A DNA stretch of 64,000 nt from Polymorphospora lycopeni (GCF_042237075.1 NZ_JBCGDC010000008.1:45665-109664), one strand, 5' to 3'. Counted from the first letter of the stretch, positions 27,121-36,322 are shown. Notes: a model not told the origin generated them from the letters alone. A program made the numbers and translations.

Positions 27121-28247
27121 CCGGACACGGACCCGTGGGTGTCGCCGTCGTCGGCTGCGGCACCGTCAGCCACCAGTACCTGCCCACCCTGATCACGTCC
27201 CCGGACCTGCGGGTCGTCGCGTGCGCCGACCTCGACCTCGACCGGGCCGGCGCCGTCGCCGCCCGGTACGGGGTGCCGCACGCCACCGACGTGCCGACCG
27301 CGCTGCACCACCCCGACGTCGAACTCGTCGTCAACCTCACCATCCCGGCCGCGCACGACGCCGTCGCCGGCGCGGCGATCGCCGCCGGCCGGCACGTCTA
27401 CAACGAGAAGCCGCTGTCCATGGACCGCGAGTCCGGCGGCCGGCTGCTCGCCGCGGCGGCCGACGCCGGGGTACGGGTCGGCGGCGCACCCGACACGTTC
27501 CTCACCGCCGGCACGCAGGCGGCGCTGGCCATGCTCGCCGAGGGGGCCATCGGCATCCCGCAGACCGCGCTGCTGCTGTTGCAGAGCCCCGGACCGGAGT
27601 CGTGGCACGAGTCACCGGAGTTCCTCTACCAGCGGGGTGCCGGCCCGCTGTTCGACCTCGGCCCGTACTACCTGACCGCGCTCGCATCGGCGTTCGGGCC
27701 GGCCGGCCGGGTCGCGGCCGCCGGCCGGCGGGCGTTCCCGCACCGGACCATCGGCGCCGGCCCGCGGGCCGGGACCAGTTTCCCGGTCGAGGTGCCCACC
27801 CACGTCACCGCGCTCGTCGAGTTCGTCGCCGGCCAGGTGGCGACGCTGGTGTTCAGCTTCGACTCGCCGCTCTCCCGCGCCGGCTTCCTGGAGATCACCG
27901 GCACCACCGCCACCCTGGCGCTGCCCGACCCGAACGGCTACGACGGGCAACCCCGACTGCGCCGGGCGACGGACGACGACTGGGTGCCGGTACCGATCTC
28001 CGGCCACCGGTCCGGCCGGGGCATCGGCGTGGTGGAGATGGCCCGGGCCATCCGGCTCGACCGCCCGCACCGGGCCTCCGGAGAGCAGGCGCTGCACGTG
28101 CTCGACCTGATGATGGCGATCGCCGAGGCCGCCGACACCGGCGGGTTCGTCACCGTGAAGAGCAGCTTCACCCCGGCCGCTCCGCTGCCGTCCGGCTGGG
28201 ACCCGACGGTGGCGACGACCGCCGCCACCTCCGCCGGCCCCACGTAG
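27117..28247 (+). CDS. Gfo/Idh/MocA-family oxidoreductase
   Basis: This is a 376-aa NAD(P)-dependent sugar or inositol dehydrogenase. The N-terminal Rossmann motif is VVGCGTVSHQYLP and the catalytic Lys sits in YNEKPLSMD. The C-terminal substrate domain has GPLFDLGPYYLTAL, where the usual GGPxxDxGxHxxD pattern is changed to GPYYL. It is translationally coupled to the isomerase-like gene. With the ThuA-like protein this suggests keto-sugar metabolism (inference). Confidence 0.87.
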   Translation: MTGHGPVGVAVVGCGTVSHQYLPTLITSPDLRVVACADLDLDRAGAVAARYGVPHATDVPTALHHPDVELVVNLTIPAAHDAVAGAAIAAGRHVYNEKPLSMDRESGGRLLAAAADAGVRVGGAPDTFLTAGTQAALAMLAEGAIGIPQTALLLLQSPGPESWHESPEFLYQRGAGPLFDLGPYYLTALASAFGPAGRVAAAGRRAFPHRTIGAGPRAGTSFPVEVPTHVTALVEFVAGQVATLVFSFDSPLSRAGFLEITGTTATLALPDPNGYDGQPRLRRATDDDWVPVPISGHRSGRGIGVVEMARAIRLDRPHRASGEQALHVLDLMMAIAEAADTGGFVTVKSSFTPAAPLPSGWDPTVATTAATSAGPT

Positions 28248-28408
28248 CGGTGCCGCCGCTGCCCGCCAACCCGCCGTGGCCCGGCGGCCACGGGTGGGGC
28301 GACCGGTCATCGATCCGCGAGAATGGTCGGAACTACCTGGGGGCGCGCCGCGACTACTGAGCGGGCGCCGGTGTCTCCGTGCCGGCCGTGAGCCTGATCG
28401 GAGCACAC

Positions 28409-29866
28409 ATGTCCCTGACCTCTGCCAGGTCGGCCGGGCCGGCCGAAGCCCCGCCGCCGGCCGCGCCGGCCGGTTCCGGCGCCGGGCGCCGGGCGTACGG
28501 GCTGGGCCCGCTGCTGCTGCGGCTGCACTTCTACGCCGGGGTGCTGGTCGCCCCGTTCCTGGTCCTGGCGGCGGTGACCGGACTGGCCTACACCGTCACC
28601 CCGCAACTGGATCCGATCGTCTACGGCACCGAACTGCGGGCCGACCCGGCGGGCCGGACCGCGCTGCCGGTGTCGGAGCAGGTCGCCGCCGCCCGGGCCG
28701 CCCACCCCGAGGGGACACTGTCCTATGTGGCGCCAGGTGCCGGCGGGACGACGACGCAGGTCGTGTTCACCTCGCCGGAGCTGGGGGAGGACCAGCACAG
28801 CGTCTACGTCGACCCGTACACCGCGCAGGTGAAGGGCCAGCTCACCACCTGGTTCGGATACACGCCGGTGCGTACCTGGATCGACGACCTGCACCGCAAC
28901 CTGCACCTGGGGACGGTCGGGCGGCACTACTCGGAGCTGGCGGCGAGCTGGCTGTGGGTGGTGGCGCTGGGCGGGCTGGCGCTGTGGTGGCGCCGCCAGC
29001 GCGGGTCCCGGGGCCGGATACGCCGGCTGCTGCTGCCCGACCTGGCCGCCCGCAAGGGCGTACGCCGGACCCGGGGCTGGCATGCCAGCACCGGTGTGTG
29101 GCTGGTGGTCGGGCTGCTGTTCCTGTCCGCGACCGGACTGACCTGGTCCCGTTACGCGGGCGCCAACTTCGGCGCCGGGCTGGACGCGCTCGACGCCCGT
29201 ACGCCGGTGCTGTCCACCGCCCTGAGCGGTGCGGACGGGCCGGCCGCCGGCGGCGGACACCACGGCGGCGGCGGTCCGACGGCCGCCCCGCCGGTCGACC
29301 CGGCCGCGATCGACGACGTGTTGCGGATCGCCCGCGCGGACGGGCTGACCGGCCCGGTCGAGGTGGTCCCGCCCGCCGACGTGTCGTCGGCGTGGACGGT
29401 GGAGCAGGTCGACAACGTGTGGCCGGTACGCCTGGACCGGGTCGCCGTCGACCCCGCCGCCGGCACCGTGGTGGACCGCAGCGACTTCGCCGACTGGCCG
29501 CTGCTCGCGAAGCTGAGCAGCCTGGGCATCAGCGCGCACATGGGCCTCCTGTTCGGCCCGGTCAACCAGATCCTGCTCGCCGCGCTCGCCGTCGGCCTGC
29601 TCTGCGTGATCTTCTGGGGCTACCGGATGTGGTGGCAGCGCCGGCCCACCCGGGCCGACCGCCGGGCGGTCGTCGGTGCCCCACCGGTCGCCCGGGGCGC
29701 CTGGTGGCAGCTTCCCACCTGGGCGATCGTGATCGGCCTGCCGGCGGTGTTCCTGCTCGGCTGGGTGCTGCCGCTGTTCGGCATCCCGCTGCTCGCCTTC
29801 ATCGTCGTCGACCTGGTCGTCGCCGCGTGGCAGCGCCGCCGGGCGGGTGCCGCCGTGTCGGCGTAG
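28409..29866 (+). CDS. PepSY-domain iron-regulated-type membrane protein
   Basis: This is a 485-aa PepSY-associated TM protein. It has four main membrane segments (first at FYAGVLVAPFLVLAAVTGLA) and an extracellular PepSY-like region, with His residues in the helices (LRLHFY, DDLHRNLHLG, WHASTG, SAHMG) that may bind haem or metal. A GGGHHGGGG loop sits near residue 290. Related proteins act in siderophore-iron reduction. ATG 28409 with GGAG upstream was preferred over GTG 28379. It ends just before the assembly gap. Confidence 0.82.
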   Translation: MSLTSARSAGPAEAPPPAAPAGSGAGRRAYGLGPLLLRLHFYAGVLVAPFLVLAAVTGLAYTVTPQLDPIVYGTELRADPAGRTALPVSEQVAAARAAHPEGTLSYVAPGAGGTTTQVVFTSPELGEDQHSVYVDPYTAQVKGQLTTWFGYTPVRTWIDDLHRNLHLGTVGRHYSELAASWLWVVALGGLALWWRRQRGSRGRIRRLLLPDLAARKGVRRTRGWHASTGVWLVVGLLFLSATGLTWSRYAGANFGAGLDALDARTPVLSTALSGADGPAAGGGHHGGGGPTAAPPVDPAAIDDVLRIARADGLTGPVEVVPPADVSSAWTVEQVDNVWPVRLDRVAVDPAAGTVVDRSDFADWPLLAKLSSLGISAHMGLLFGPVNQILLAALAVGLLCVIFWGYRMWWQRRPTRADRRAVVGAPPVARGAWWQLPTWAIVIGLPAVFLLGWVLPLFGIPLLAFIVVDLVVAAWQRRRAGAAVSA

Positions 29867-29917
29867 GTCACCGGGGCCGGGAGGCCCCGCAGCGATGGAC
29901 GTGGGGGGGCGCGCCCC

Positions 29918-30045
29918 NNNNNNNNNNNNNNNNNNNNNNNNNNNNNNNNNNNNNNNNNNNNNNNNNNNNNNNNNNNNNNNNNNNNNNNNNNNNNNNNNNN
30001 NNNNNNNNNNNNNNNNNNNNNNNNNNNNNNNNNNNNNNNNNNNNN
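29918..30045. other. Assembly gap (run of N)
   Basis: 128 undetermined bases between the PepSY gene and the xylanase promoter. The left edge (GTGGGGGGGCGCGCCCC) looks like low-quality contig end. The true distance is unknown and a small gene could be missing. Confidence 0.97.
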
Positions 30046-30150
30046 CACGTCGTTTTCCGGCGGACGATCGCCGGGGCCACCCCGGACGCCGCCGTGACGT
30101 TTCCTGACGGGGCTCCGGAAATTCGTGTCGTGCTGCCAAAACCCGTTCCG

Positions 30151-30166
30151 AAACTTCCGGAAGTTT
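30151..30166 (+). promoter_or_regulatory. Palindrome in the xylanase upstream region
   Basis: AAACTTCCGGAAGTTT is a perfect 16-bp palindrome about 330 bp before the xylanase start. Related GGAAATTC/GGAATTTC stretches flank it at about 30117 and 30262. The 30046-30498 stretch has no gene and is AT-richer than its surroundings, so it is probably the regulatory region. A LacI-type xylan regulator site is one possibility. Confidence 0.4.
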
Positions 30167-30498
30167 TCAGTCGACTGTGCTTCGAAGACCATCGGCCCTG
30201 CCTGGCGACCTGTGCTCCGCGGGCGAAACTGATCCAGTTCATCCGTGCATTGAACTACCGGAATTTCTCGGTTAGTCTTTCGGCGATCTGGATTGAGTCA
30301 CGTCGATTCCGTGACCCCGGGCCGTCCGGATCGAACCGTTCGCGCGCGGCGAGTGACACCCGGCCGGTGCCTGCCCGGCACCCGGCCGGCGACCCACCAT
30401 GCGGTGGCTTCCCGTCCGGCACAGCCCTCCTGCGGTCCCGTCCCACGGCAGGAGGGATCGACGTTCCGTCCACATCGTTGCCAGAGAGGTGACATCTC

Positions 30499-31902
30499 AT
30501 GCACAGCAACTCCGACCGGGGTGGCACGCGCCGCCCGGCTACCAGGCGCGGACTGCGCGTCGTGACCACGGTCGCCGCGGTCGGCGCCCTCGCCGCCGGC
30601 CTGGCACTGGTCGTCACGACCTCCGCCAACGCCGCCACGACGCTGGGCGCCTCCGCCGCGGAACGCGGCCGCTACTTCGGCGCCGCCGTGGCCGCCAACA
30701 AGCTCAACGACAACACGTACGTGACGATCCTCAACCGCGAGTTCAACTCGGTCACCCCCGAGAACGAGATGAAGATCGACGCGACCGAGCCGCAACAGGG
30801 GGTGTTCACCTTCGCCAACGCCGACCGGATCGTCAACCACGCCCGCGGCCGGGGCATGCAGGTCCGTGGCCACACCCTGGCCTGGCACTCCCAGCAGCCC
30901 GGCTGGATGCAGAACATGTCGGGCAGCGCGCTGCGCGCGGCGATGCTCAACCACGTCACCCAGGTCGCCACCCACTACCGGGGACAGATCCACTCCTGGG
31001 ACGTGGTCAACGAGGCGTTCGCCGACGGCGGCAGCGGCGCCCGCCGCGACTCCAACCTCCAGCGCACCGGCAACGACTGGATCGAGGCCGCGTTCCGTGC
31101 CGCCCGCGCCGCCGACCCGGGCGCCAAGCTCTGCTACAACGACTACAACACCGACGACTGGACCCATGCCAAGACCCAGGCGGTCTACAACCTGGTCCGC
31201 GACTTCAAGACCCGCGGCGTGCCGATCGACTGCGTCGGCCTGCAGTCGCATTTCAACCCCAACTCGCCCTACCCGGGCAACTACCGGACCACGCTGTCCA
31301 GCTTCGGCGCCCTCGGCGTCGACGTACAGATCACCGAACTCGACATCGAGGGCTCCGGCACCGCCCAGGCCAACACCTACCGCAACGTGGTAAACGACTG
31401 CCTGGCGGTCGCCCGCTGCACCGGCATCACCGTGTGGGGCATCCGCGACACCGACTCGTGGCGGGCCAGCGGCACCCCGCTGCTCTTCGACGGCAACGGC
31501 AACAAGAAGCCCGCGTACGACGCCACGCTGGCCGCGCTCAACGGCGGCACCCCGCCGCCGACGACCCCGCCGACCACCACCCCGCCGCCGACCACGCCCC
31601 CGCCGGGCGGCGCCGGCTGCACCGCGTCGGTCTCGCTCAACTCCTGGACCGGCGGCTTCGTGGCCACCGTACGGGTCACGGCCGGCTCGTCGGGCACGAA
31701 CTCGTGGACGGTGACCCTCACGCTGCCCGCCGGGGCGGCGGTGACCAACACCTGGAACGCCCAGGCGAGCGGCAACAGCGGCACCGTCCGGTTCGCCAAC
31801 GTGGCCTACAACGGCCGCGTCGCCGCCGGACAGTCGACCGAGTTCGGCTTCCAGGGCACCGGCAGCGGGACGGGGATGACCCCGACCTGCACCGCCGGCT
31901 GA
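30499..31902 (+). CDS. Secreted GH10 endo-xylanase with CBM2
   Basis: This is a 467-aa secreted endo-1,4-beta-xylanase. A signal peptide of about 45 residues ends in ANA. The GH10 catalytic domain (about 48-348) has the acid/base Glu172 (WDVVNEAF) and nucleophile Glu280 (QITELDIEG). A Pro/Thr linker (350-371) leads to a CBM2 (374-467) with the family Cys pair and Trp residues for cellulose or xylan binding. It degrades plant xylan outside the cell. The end of the gene is duplicated downstream by an assembly error. Confidence 0.95.
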   Translation: MHSNSDRGGTRRPATRRGLRVVTTVAAVGALAAGLALVVTTSANAATTLGASAAERGRYFGAAVAANKLNDNTYVTILNREFNSVTPENEMKIDATEPQQGVFTFANADRIVNHARGRGMQVRGHTLAWHSQQPGWMQNMSGSALRAAMLNHVTQVATHYRGQIHSWDVVNEAFADGGSGARRDSNLQRTGNDWIEAAFRAARAADPGAKLCYNDYNTDDWTHAKTQAVYNLVRDFKTRGVPIDCVGLQSHFNPNSPYPGNYRTTLSSFGALGVDVQITELDIEGSGTAQANTYRNVVNDCLAVARCTGITVWGIRDTDSWRASGTPLLFDGNGNKKPAYDATLAALNGGTPPPTTPPTTTPPPTTPPPGGAGCTASVSLNSWTGGFVATVRVTAGSSGTNSWTVTLTLPAGAAVTNTWNAQASGNSGTVRFANVAYNGRVAAGQSTEFGFQGTGSGTGMTPTCTAG

Positions 31903-32055
31903 CCGGCCGGCCGGGGGGGGGGGGGGGGGGCCGCCCGCCCCCCCCCCCCNACGGCCGCGTCGCCGCCGGACAGTCGACCGAGTTCGGCTTCCAGGGCACC
32001 GGCAGCGGGACGGGGATGACCCCGACCTGCACCGCCGGCTGACCGGCCGGCCGGG
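31811..32055. other. Assembly artefact: duplicated xylanase end around one N
   Basis: Bases 31811-31915 recur identically at 31951-32055 (105 bp). Between them lie a G run, a C run and a single N at 31950. This is two overlapping contig ends joined without merging, not a biological repeat. The true sequence probably runs from 31915 straight into 32056. The remaining stretch to 32218 has no visible gene. Confidence 0.93.
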
Positions 32056-32218
32056 CCGGCGTGGAGCGGCCAGCCGCTCCCCGCCGGCCCGCGCCGTGCC
32101 CGGCGGCCGTCCGGCCGACGTCGCCCCTTGACCCGGGCCGTCGGTTCGAAGTAGACACTAGCGAGCTGTTTCCCGTGGGGAATCCCCTTGCCCGAGCCGG
32201 CGACCAGGAGCGAACACC

Positions 32219-32254
32219 GTGCGACACGAGGCCCCGCACCGGGGCGGCCGATGA
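32219..32254 (+). CDS. Possible 11-codon leader ORF before the AKR gene
   Basis: A GTG at 32219 with AGGAG spaced seven bases upstream opens an 11-residue frame that ends in TGA overlapping the AKR ATG (ATGA at 32251-32254). The aldo/keto reductase itself has no equally good site, so translational coupling through this mini-ORF is plausible. Tiny ORFs occur by chance, so this is tentative. Confidence 0.25.
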   Translation: MRHEAPHRGGR

Positions 32255-33228
32255 GGGCGACCGACCGGGTCAGGCTGGGGCACACCGACGTACGGGTGAC
32301 CCGGCTCGGACTCGGGCTCGCCCCGATCGGCGGGCTCTTCACCCCCGTCGGCGACGACGTCGCCCGGGCCACCGTCGACACGGCGTGGGAGCACGGCCTG
32401 CGCCTGTTCGACACCGCGCCGCTCTACGGCGCCGGCCGCTCCGAACGCCGCGCCGGGGCGGCCCTGTCCGGCCGGCCCCGCGCCGAGTTCGCCATCTCGA
32501 CCAAGGTCGGCCGCCGGCTCGTGCCCGGCGGGACCGCCGAACAGCCGTTCTGGGCCGAACCGACCGGCCTCGACCCGGTCTTCGACTTCTCGTACGCCGG
32601 GACGATGCGGTCGTACGCCGAGAGCCTGGACCGGCTCGGCCTGGACCGGATCGACATCGCCCACATCCACGACCCCGACCAGCACTTCACCGAAGCCGTC
32701 GCCGGTGCCTATCCGGCCCTGGCCGAGCTGCGCGAACGCGGCGCCGTCGGCGCGGTCGGCGCCGGCATGAACCAGGCCCCGATGCTGGCCGACCTCGTCC
32801 GGGCCACCGACCTCGACTGCGTCCTGCTCGCCGGCCGCTACACCCTGCTCGACCAGTCCGGGCTGGCCGAACTGCTGCCGCTGTGCCACGAGCGGGGCGT
32901 CGCGGTCCTCGCCGCCGGCGTCTACAACTCCGGCCTGCTCGCCGACCCCCGGCCCGGCGCCCCCTACGACTACGCGCCGGCCCCGCCGGACCTGGTCGAC
33001 CGGGCGCTCGCGCTGCGCGACGTCTGCCGGCGGCACCGGGTGCCGCTGCGGGCGGCGGCGATCCGGTTCCCGCTCGGCCACCCGGCGGTGACCAGCGTCG
33101 TCGTCGGCGCCCGCAGCCCCGACGAGGTCGCCGACGCCGTCGCCATGTTCGGGTGGGAGATCCCCGGCGCGTTCTGGGCCGACCTGAAGCGGACCGGCCT
33201 GCTGCCCGCCGACGTACCCACCCCGTGA
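32251..33228 (+). CDS. Aldo/keto reductase, aldose 1-dehydrogenase type
   Basis: This is a 325-aa aldo/keto reductase. The tetrad is visible as Asp54 (RLFDTAPLYG), Tyr59, Lys85 (STKVG) and a His in IAHIHDPD (138-140). The pattern GLGLAPIGGLFTPVGDD resembles D-threo-aldose 1-dehydrogenase (L-fucose dehydrogenase). It would oxidise an aldose to the lactone. It heads the operon with a FAH-family hydrolase and an SDR, which supports a non-phosphorylative deoxysugar route. The specific sugar is inferred. Confidence 0.82.
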   Translation: MRATDRVRLGHTDVRVTRLGLGLAPIGGLFTPVGDDVARATVDTAWEHGLRLFDTAPLYGAGRSERRAGAALSGRPRAEFAISTKVGRRLVPGGTAEQPFWAEPTGLDPVFDFSYAGTMRSYAESLDRLGLDRIDIAHIHDPDQHFTEAVAGAYPALAELRERGAVGAVGAGMNQAPMLADLVRATDLDCVLLAGRYTLLDQSGLAELLPLCHERGVAVLAAGVYNSGLLADPRPGAPYDYAPAPPDLVDRALALRDVCRRHRVPLRAAAIRFPLGHPAVTSVVVGARSPDEVADAVAMFGWEIPGAFWADLKRTGLLPADVPTP

Positions 33229-33253
33229 ACCGGAACCCCCTGGAGGTTGGTCA

Positions 33254-34096
33254 GTGAAGCTCATGCGGGTCGGCCCGGCGGGCGCGGAGAAACCCGTGCT
33301 GTACGCCGGTGACCGGCACTACGACCTGTCGGCGCTGACCGCCGACATCGACCCGGAGTACTTCGCCACCGACGGACCCCGCCGGGTCGCCGGGGCGACC
33401 GGCCTGCCCGAGATCGACGTCACCGGGCAACGGATCGGCCCACCGATCACCCGCCCCGGCGTCGTCCTGTGCGTCGGCCAGAACTACGCGGCCCACGCCG
33501 CCGAGTCCGGCGCCGAGCCGCCCACCGAACCGATCGTCTTCTACAAGGCGCCGAACACCGTGGTCGGGCCGTACGACACGGTGCTCGTCCCGCCCGGTTC
33601 GACCAGGACCGACTGGGAGGTCGAGCTGGGCGTCGTCATCGGCCGGCGGGCCCGCTACCTCGACTCGCCCGCCGACGCGCTCGCCCACGTCGCCGGGTTC
33701 GTGCTGTCCAACGACGTGTCGGAGCGCGACTTCCAGCTCGCCCGCTCCGGCGGGCAGTGGTCGAAGGGCAAGTCGTGCGAGACCTTCCAGCCGCTCGGAC
33801 CGTGGCTGGTCACCCCCGACGAGATCGCCGACCCGCAGGCACTGTGGCTGCGCTCGTGGGTCAACGGCGAACCCCGGCAGGACTCCACGACCAAAGACAT
33901 GATCTTCGACGTGGCGTACCTGATCTGGCACCTGTCCCAGTTCACCGTCCTCGACCCCGGCGACCTGATCAACACCGGCACGCCGGAGGGCGTCGCGCTG
34001 TCCGGCCGGTTCCCGTACCTGAAGCCCGGCGACGTCATGGAGATCGCCATCGACGGCCTCGGCCGGCAGCGTTCTCCGCTGGATGGCGCCCGATGA
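33254..34096 (+). CDS. Fumarylacetoacetate-hydrolase family protein
   Basis: This is a 280-aa FAH-family C-C bond hydrolase. The metal-binding acidic residues lie in DWEVELGVVIG and NDVSERDFQ, with GQNYAAHAAE and KGKSCETFQPLGPW typical of the sugar-acid subgroup. In fucose catabolism this type cleaves 2,4-diketo-3-deoxy-fuconate to pyruvate and lactate. GTG 33254 follows GGAGG. Gaps of 25 and 18 bp to its neighbours indicate an operon. Confidence 0.87.
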   Translation: MKLMRVGPAGAEKPVLYAGDRHYDLSALTADIDPEYFATDGPRRVAGATGLPEIDVTGQRIGPPITRPGVVLCVGQNYAAHAAESGAEPPTEPIVFYKAPNTVVGPYDTVLVPPGSTRTDWEVELGVVIGRRARYLDSPADALAHVAGFVLSNDVSERDFQLARSGGQWSKGKSCETFQPLGPWLVTPDEIADPQALWLRSWVNGEPRQDSTTKDMIFDVAYLIWHLSQFTVLDPGDLINTGTPEGVALSGRFPYLKPGDVMEIAIDGLGRQRSPLDGAR

Positions 34097-34114
34097 ACGG
34101 CACCGGAGGTTCCG

Positions 34115-34879
34115 GTGCGGTGTGACGGTCTGGTCGCGGTGGTCACCGGTGGCGGCTCCGGAATCGGCCGGGCCTGCGTCGAGGCGCTGCTGGCCGCCGG
34201 CGCCCGGGTCGGCGTGCTCGACCTCGATCCCGCCGGCGCCCCCACCGACCCCCGCGTCCACCCCGTACGCGCCGACGTCGCCGACCGTGCCTCCCTCGCC
34301 GCCGCGGTCGCGTCGGTCGCCGACGCGTACGGCGGGATCGACATCCTGGTCAACAACGCCGGCATCTCCGCCGTCGGCACCGTCGAGGACAACGACGACG
34401 CGCAGTGGGCCCGGGTGCTCGACGTCAACGTCACCGGCATCGCCCGGACCACCGCCGTCACCCTGCCCCACCTGCGCCGGTCCCGGGCCGCGGCGATCGT
34501 CAACATGTCGTCGATCGCGGCCGGCGCCGGCCTGCCCCGACGGGTGCTCTACTCGGCGTCCAAGGGCGCCGTCCACGCCATGACCCTCGCCCTCGCCGCC
34601 GACCTGGTCGGCGAGGGGATCCGGGTCAACTGCGTCGCCCCCGGCACCGTCGACACCCCGTGGGTCGCCCGGCTGCTCGCCGACGCCGACGACCCGGTCG
34701 CCGAGAAGATCCGGCTCGCCGCCCGCCAGCCCACCGGCCGGCTGGTCACCGCGCCGGAGGTGGCCGCCGCCGTCGTCTACCTGGCGTCGCCGGACAGCGG
34801 CGCGGTGACCGGCACCTCGCTCGCGGTCGACTGCGGCCTGTACGGCCTGCGGCTGGCCCCTCCGTCGCGCCCCGACTGA
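34115..34879 (+). CDS. Short-chain dehydrogenase (SDR)
   Basis: This is a 254-aa classical SDR: TGGGSGIG (11-18), NNAG (80-83), catalytic Ser in NMSS, and Tyr146-x3-Lys150 in YSASK. Start GTG with GGAGG. In the operon context it would be the keto-deoxy-sugar-acid dehydrogenase that makes the diketo substrate of the FAH-family hydrolase. No dehydratase or lactonase gene is adjacent, so the pathway is incomplete here. Confidence 0.87.
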   Translation: MRCDGLVAVVTGGGSGIGRACVEALLAAGARVGVLDLDPAGAPTDPRVHPVRADVADRASLAAAVASVADAYGGIDILVNNAGISAVGTVEDNDDAQWARVLDVNVTGIARTTAVTLPHLRRSRAAAIVNMSSIAAGAGLPRRVLYSASKGAVHAMTLALAADLVGEGIRVNCVAPGTVDTPWVARLLADADDPVAEKIRLAARQPTGRLVTAPEVAAAVVYLASPDSGAVTGTSLAVDCGLYGLRLAPPSRPD

Positions 34880-34944
34880 ACCCCGGCCGCGCGGAGCGGC
34901 GCGTGGTCGTGGCAGCGGTCGACGTACGACAGGAGAGTGCGGGC

Positions 34945-35496
34945 ATGGACGGACCAATCTCGGTACGGGAGGCGACACTTGCCGACCTGGATCGCATTCT
35001 CGACGTGCACGCGAAAGCGCGTACGGCCTATTACCGGGCCGGCGGACTCGCCCTCGAGGCCGCCCCGAGTCCCGAGACGGAGCGGGATCGGCGGACCGGA
35101 TGGACGTCGGCCATACGGGGGCCTGACCAAAGGGCGGTGTGTGCCGTTGCCGACGGCGACTTTGTCGGAATCGCCGCGATGGGGCCTCCGCTGTCGCCCG
35201 AGGTCGACGCCGGCACGGCGGGCCAGCTCTACCAGATCCATGTGCGCCCCGACAGCTGGGGAAGGGGCGTCGGCGGCATTCTGCACGCCAGCTTCGTGCG
35301 ATGTCTGGAAGACGCCGCACTGCCGGCAGGTCTGCTCGAGGTCTGGGAGCGGAACACGCGGGCGCGGGCGTTCTACGCCCGAAACGGCTGGCGGCCCGAC
35401 GGTGGGTTCCGACCCGGGCCGGACGACGCCAACTACATCTGTCTCCGGCTGGAATCGGCCGCCCTTCTCCCGTCGCGGGAACACGCGGCGACGTGA
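34945..35496 (+). CDS. GNAT-family N-acetyltransferase
   Basis: This is a 183-aa GNAT protein. The acetyl-CoA pyrophosphate loop is PDSWGRGVGG after the strand LYQIHV, and the late motif EVWERNTRARAFYARNGW is typical. ATG 34945 has AGGAG upstream. It is on the strand of the sugar operon but 65 bp away. The acceptor is unknown. It is convergent with the small membrane protein genes. Confidence 0.88.
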   Translation: MDGPISVREATLADLDRILDVHAKARTAYYRAGGLALEAAPSPETERDRRTGWTSAIRGPDQRAVCAVADGDFVGIAAMGPPLSPEVDAGTAGQLYQIHVRPDSWGRGVGGILHASFVRCLEDAALPAGLLEVWERNTRARAFYARNGWRPDGGFRPGPDDANYICLRLESAALLPSREHAAT

Positions 35497-35504
35497 GACG
35501 TCGC

Positions 35505-36101
35505 CTACGAACCGGTGGCGGACCCTCCGGGGTCCGAAGTGGATGACGGCGCGTTCGTACCGCCGGGCGGGGGAGCGGACGCCGGTTTGTCCGTGGTCGG
35601 CGGGAAGTGGGCCGAGGGATCGGGGCAGACCAGGTACGGCATCGGCACCGCGTAGCCGCCGGGGTGGACCGGCCAGGCCGGTACCGGCGGCGGTGCCGGT
35701 TGCCGCGCCGGGCGCGGCACGAAGTAGCGGTGCGCGGGAGGCAGTGCCAGCAGCAGCACCACCGCACCCGTGAGGGTGAGCACCAGCACGGTGCCGACCC
35801 CGGTGGCCAGGAAGGAGAGGTCGCCGAACGGGATCGGTTCGGCATACAGGGTCGCGAGGAACTCCGACTCCTCCCACAGCCCGTCCGGACCGTCGACGGC
35901 GCCCTCCTCGACGTAGCCGACGTCGTCGATCGCGACCAGCAGCGGCAGGAACAGCAGACCGGAACACCCCTGAAGCCCGCAGACCGCCAACTGCGCACCA
36001 CCGGCGACGAAGACGAGGATCCGTCCGACGTTGCTGCCCCGCAGCACCGGCACCGCGGTCGCGGCCAGCCAGACCGCCAGGACCAGCGTCGGCAGGCCCA
36101 T
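35505..36101 (-). CDS. Membrane protein with Pro-rich tail
   Basis: This is a 198-aa protein with three likely membrane segments (about 2-20, 27-57, 95-120) and a proline-rich cytoplasmic or exported C-terminus ending in a low-complexity Ser/Gly tail. No known motif. The start could be ATG 36101 or a GTG two codons earlier. It follows a small membrane protein by about 11 bp and both trail the MoxR/VWA operon, so they may be its last genes. Confidence 0.65.
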   Translation of the reverse strand: MGLPTLVLAVWLAATAVPVLRGSNVGRILVFVAGGAQLAVCGLQGCSGLLFLPLLVAIDDVGYVEEGAVDGPDGLWEESEFLATLYAEPIPFGDLSFLATGVGTVLVLTLTGAVVLLLALPPAHRYFVPRPARQPAPPPVPAWPVHPGGYAVPMPYLVCPDPSAHFPPTTDKPASAPPPGGTNAPSSTSDPGGSATGS

Positions 36102-36112
36102 GACCACCGCAC

Positions 36113-36322
36113 TCAGACGTTGCCGAACCGCTCCCCACTCACCTCGTCGGGATCGGCGTCGGGCACCAGCGCGGCGACCCGGGAGATCTCCCCGTCGAAC
36201 CACACGGCGTGCGCGACGGTCATCCCGACGATGCCGAGCAGCAGGACCGCGGTGGCGAGCAGGAGCCAGAACGCGGCGGCCACCTGCGTGGGGCGGGCCG
36301 GGCGTACCTCGTCGGCGGTCAT
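36113..36322 (-). CDS. Small single-pass membrane protein
   Basis: This is a 69-aa protein with a single membrane helix (about 14-38, FWLLLATAVLLLGIVGMTVA) and an acidic C-terminus (PDADPDEVSGERFG). The ATG at 36322 begins the clearly coding part; an in-frame start at 36385 would overlap the DUF5682 stop. It lies 59 bp after the DUF5682 gene. Function is unknown. Confidence 0.6.
   Translation of the reverse strand: MTADEVRPARPTQVAAAFWLLLATAVLLLGIVGMTVAHAVWFDGEISRVAALVPDADPDEVSGERFGNV

Noticed and set aside
31951..32055. A duplicated CBM2 tail
   Set aside because: Exact 105-bp identity with an N and homopolymer runs between the copies indicates an unmerged contig overlap.
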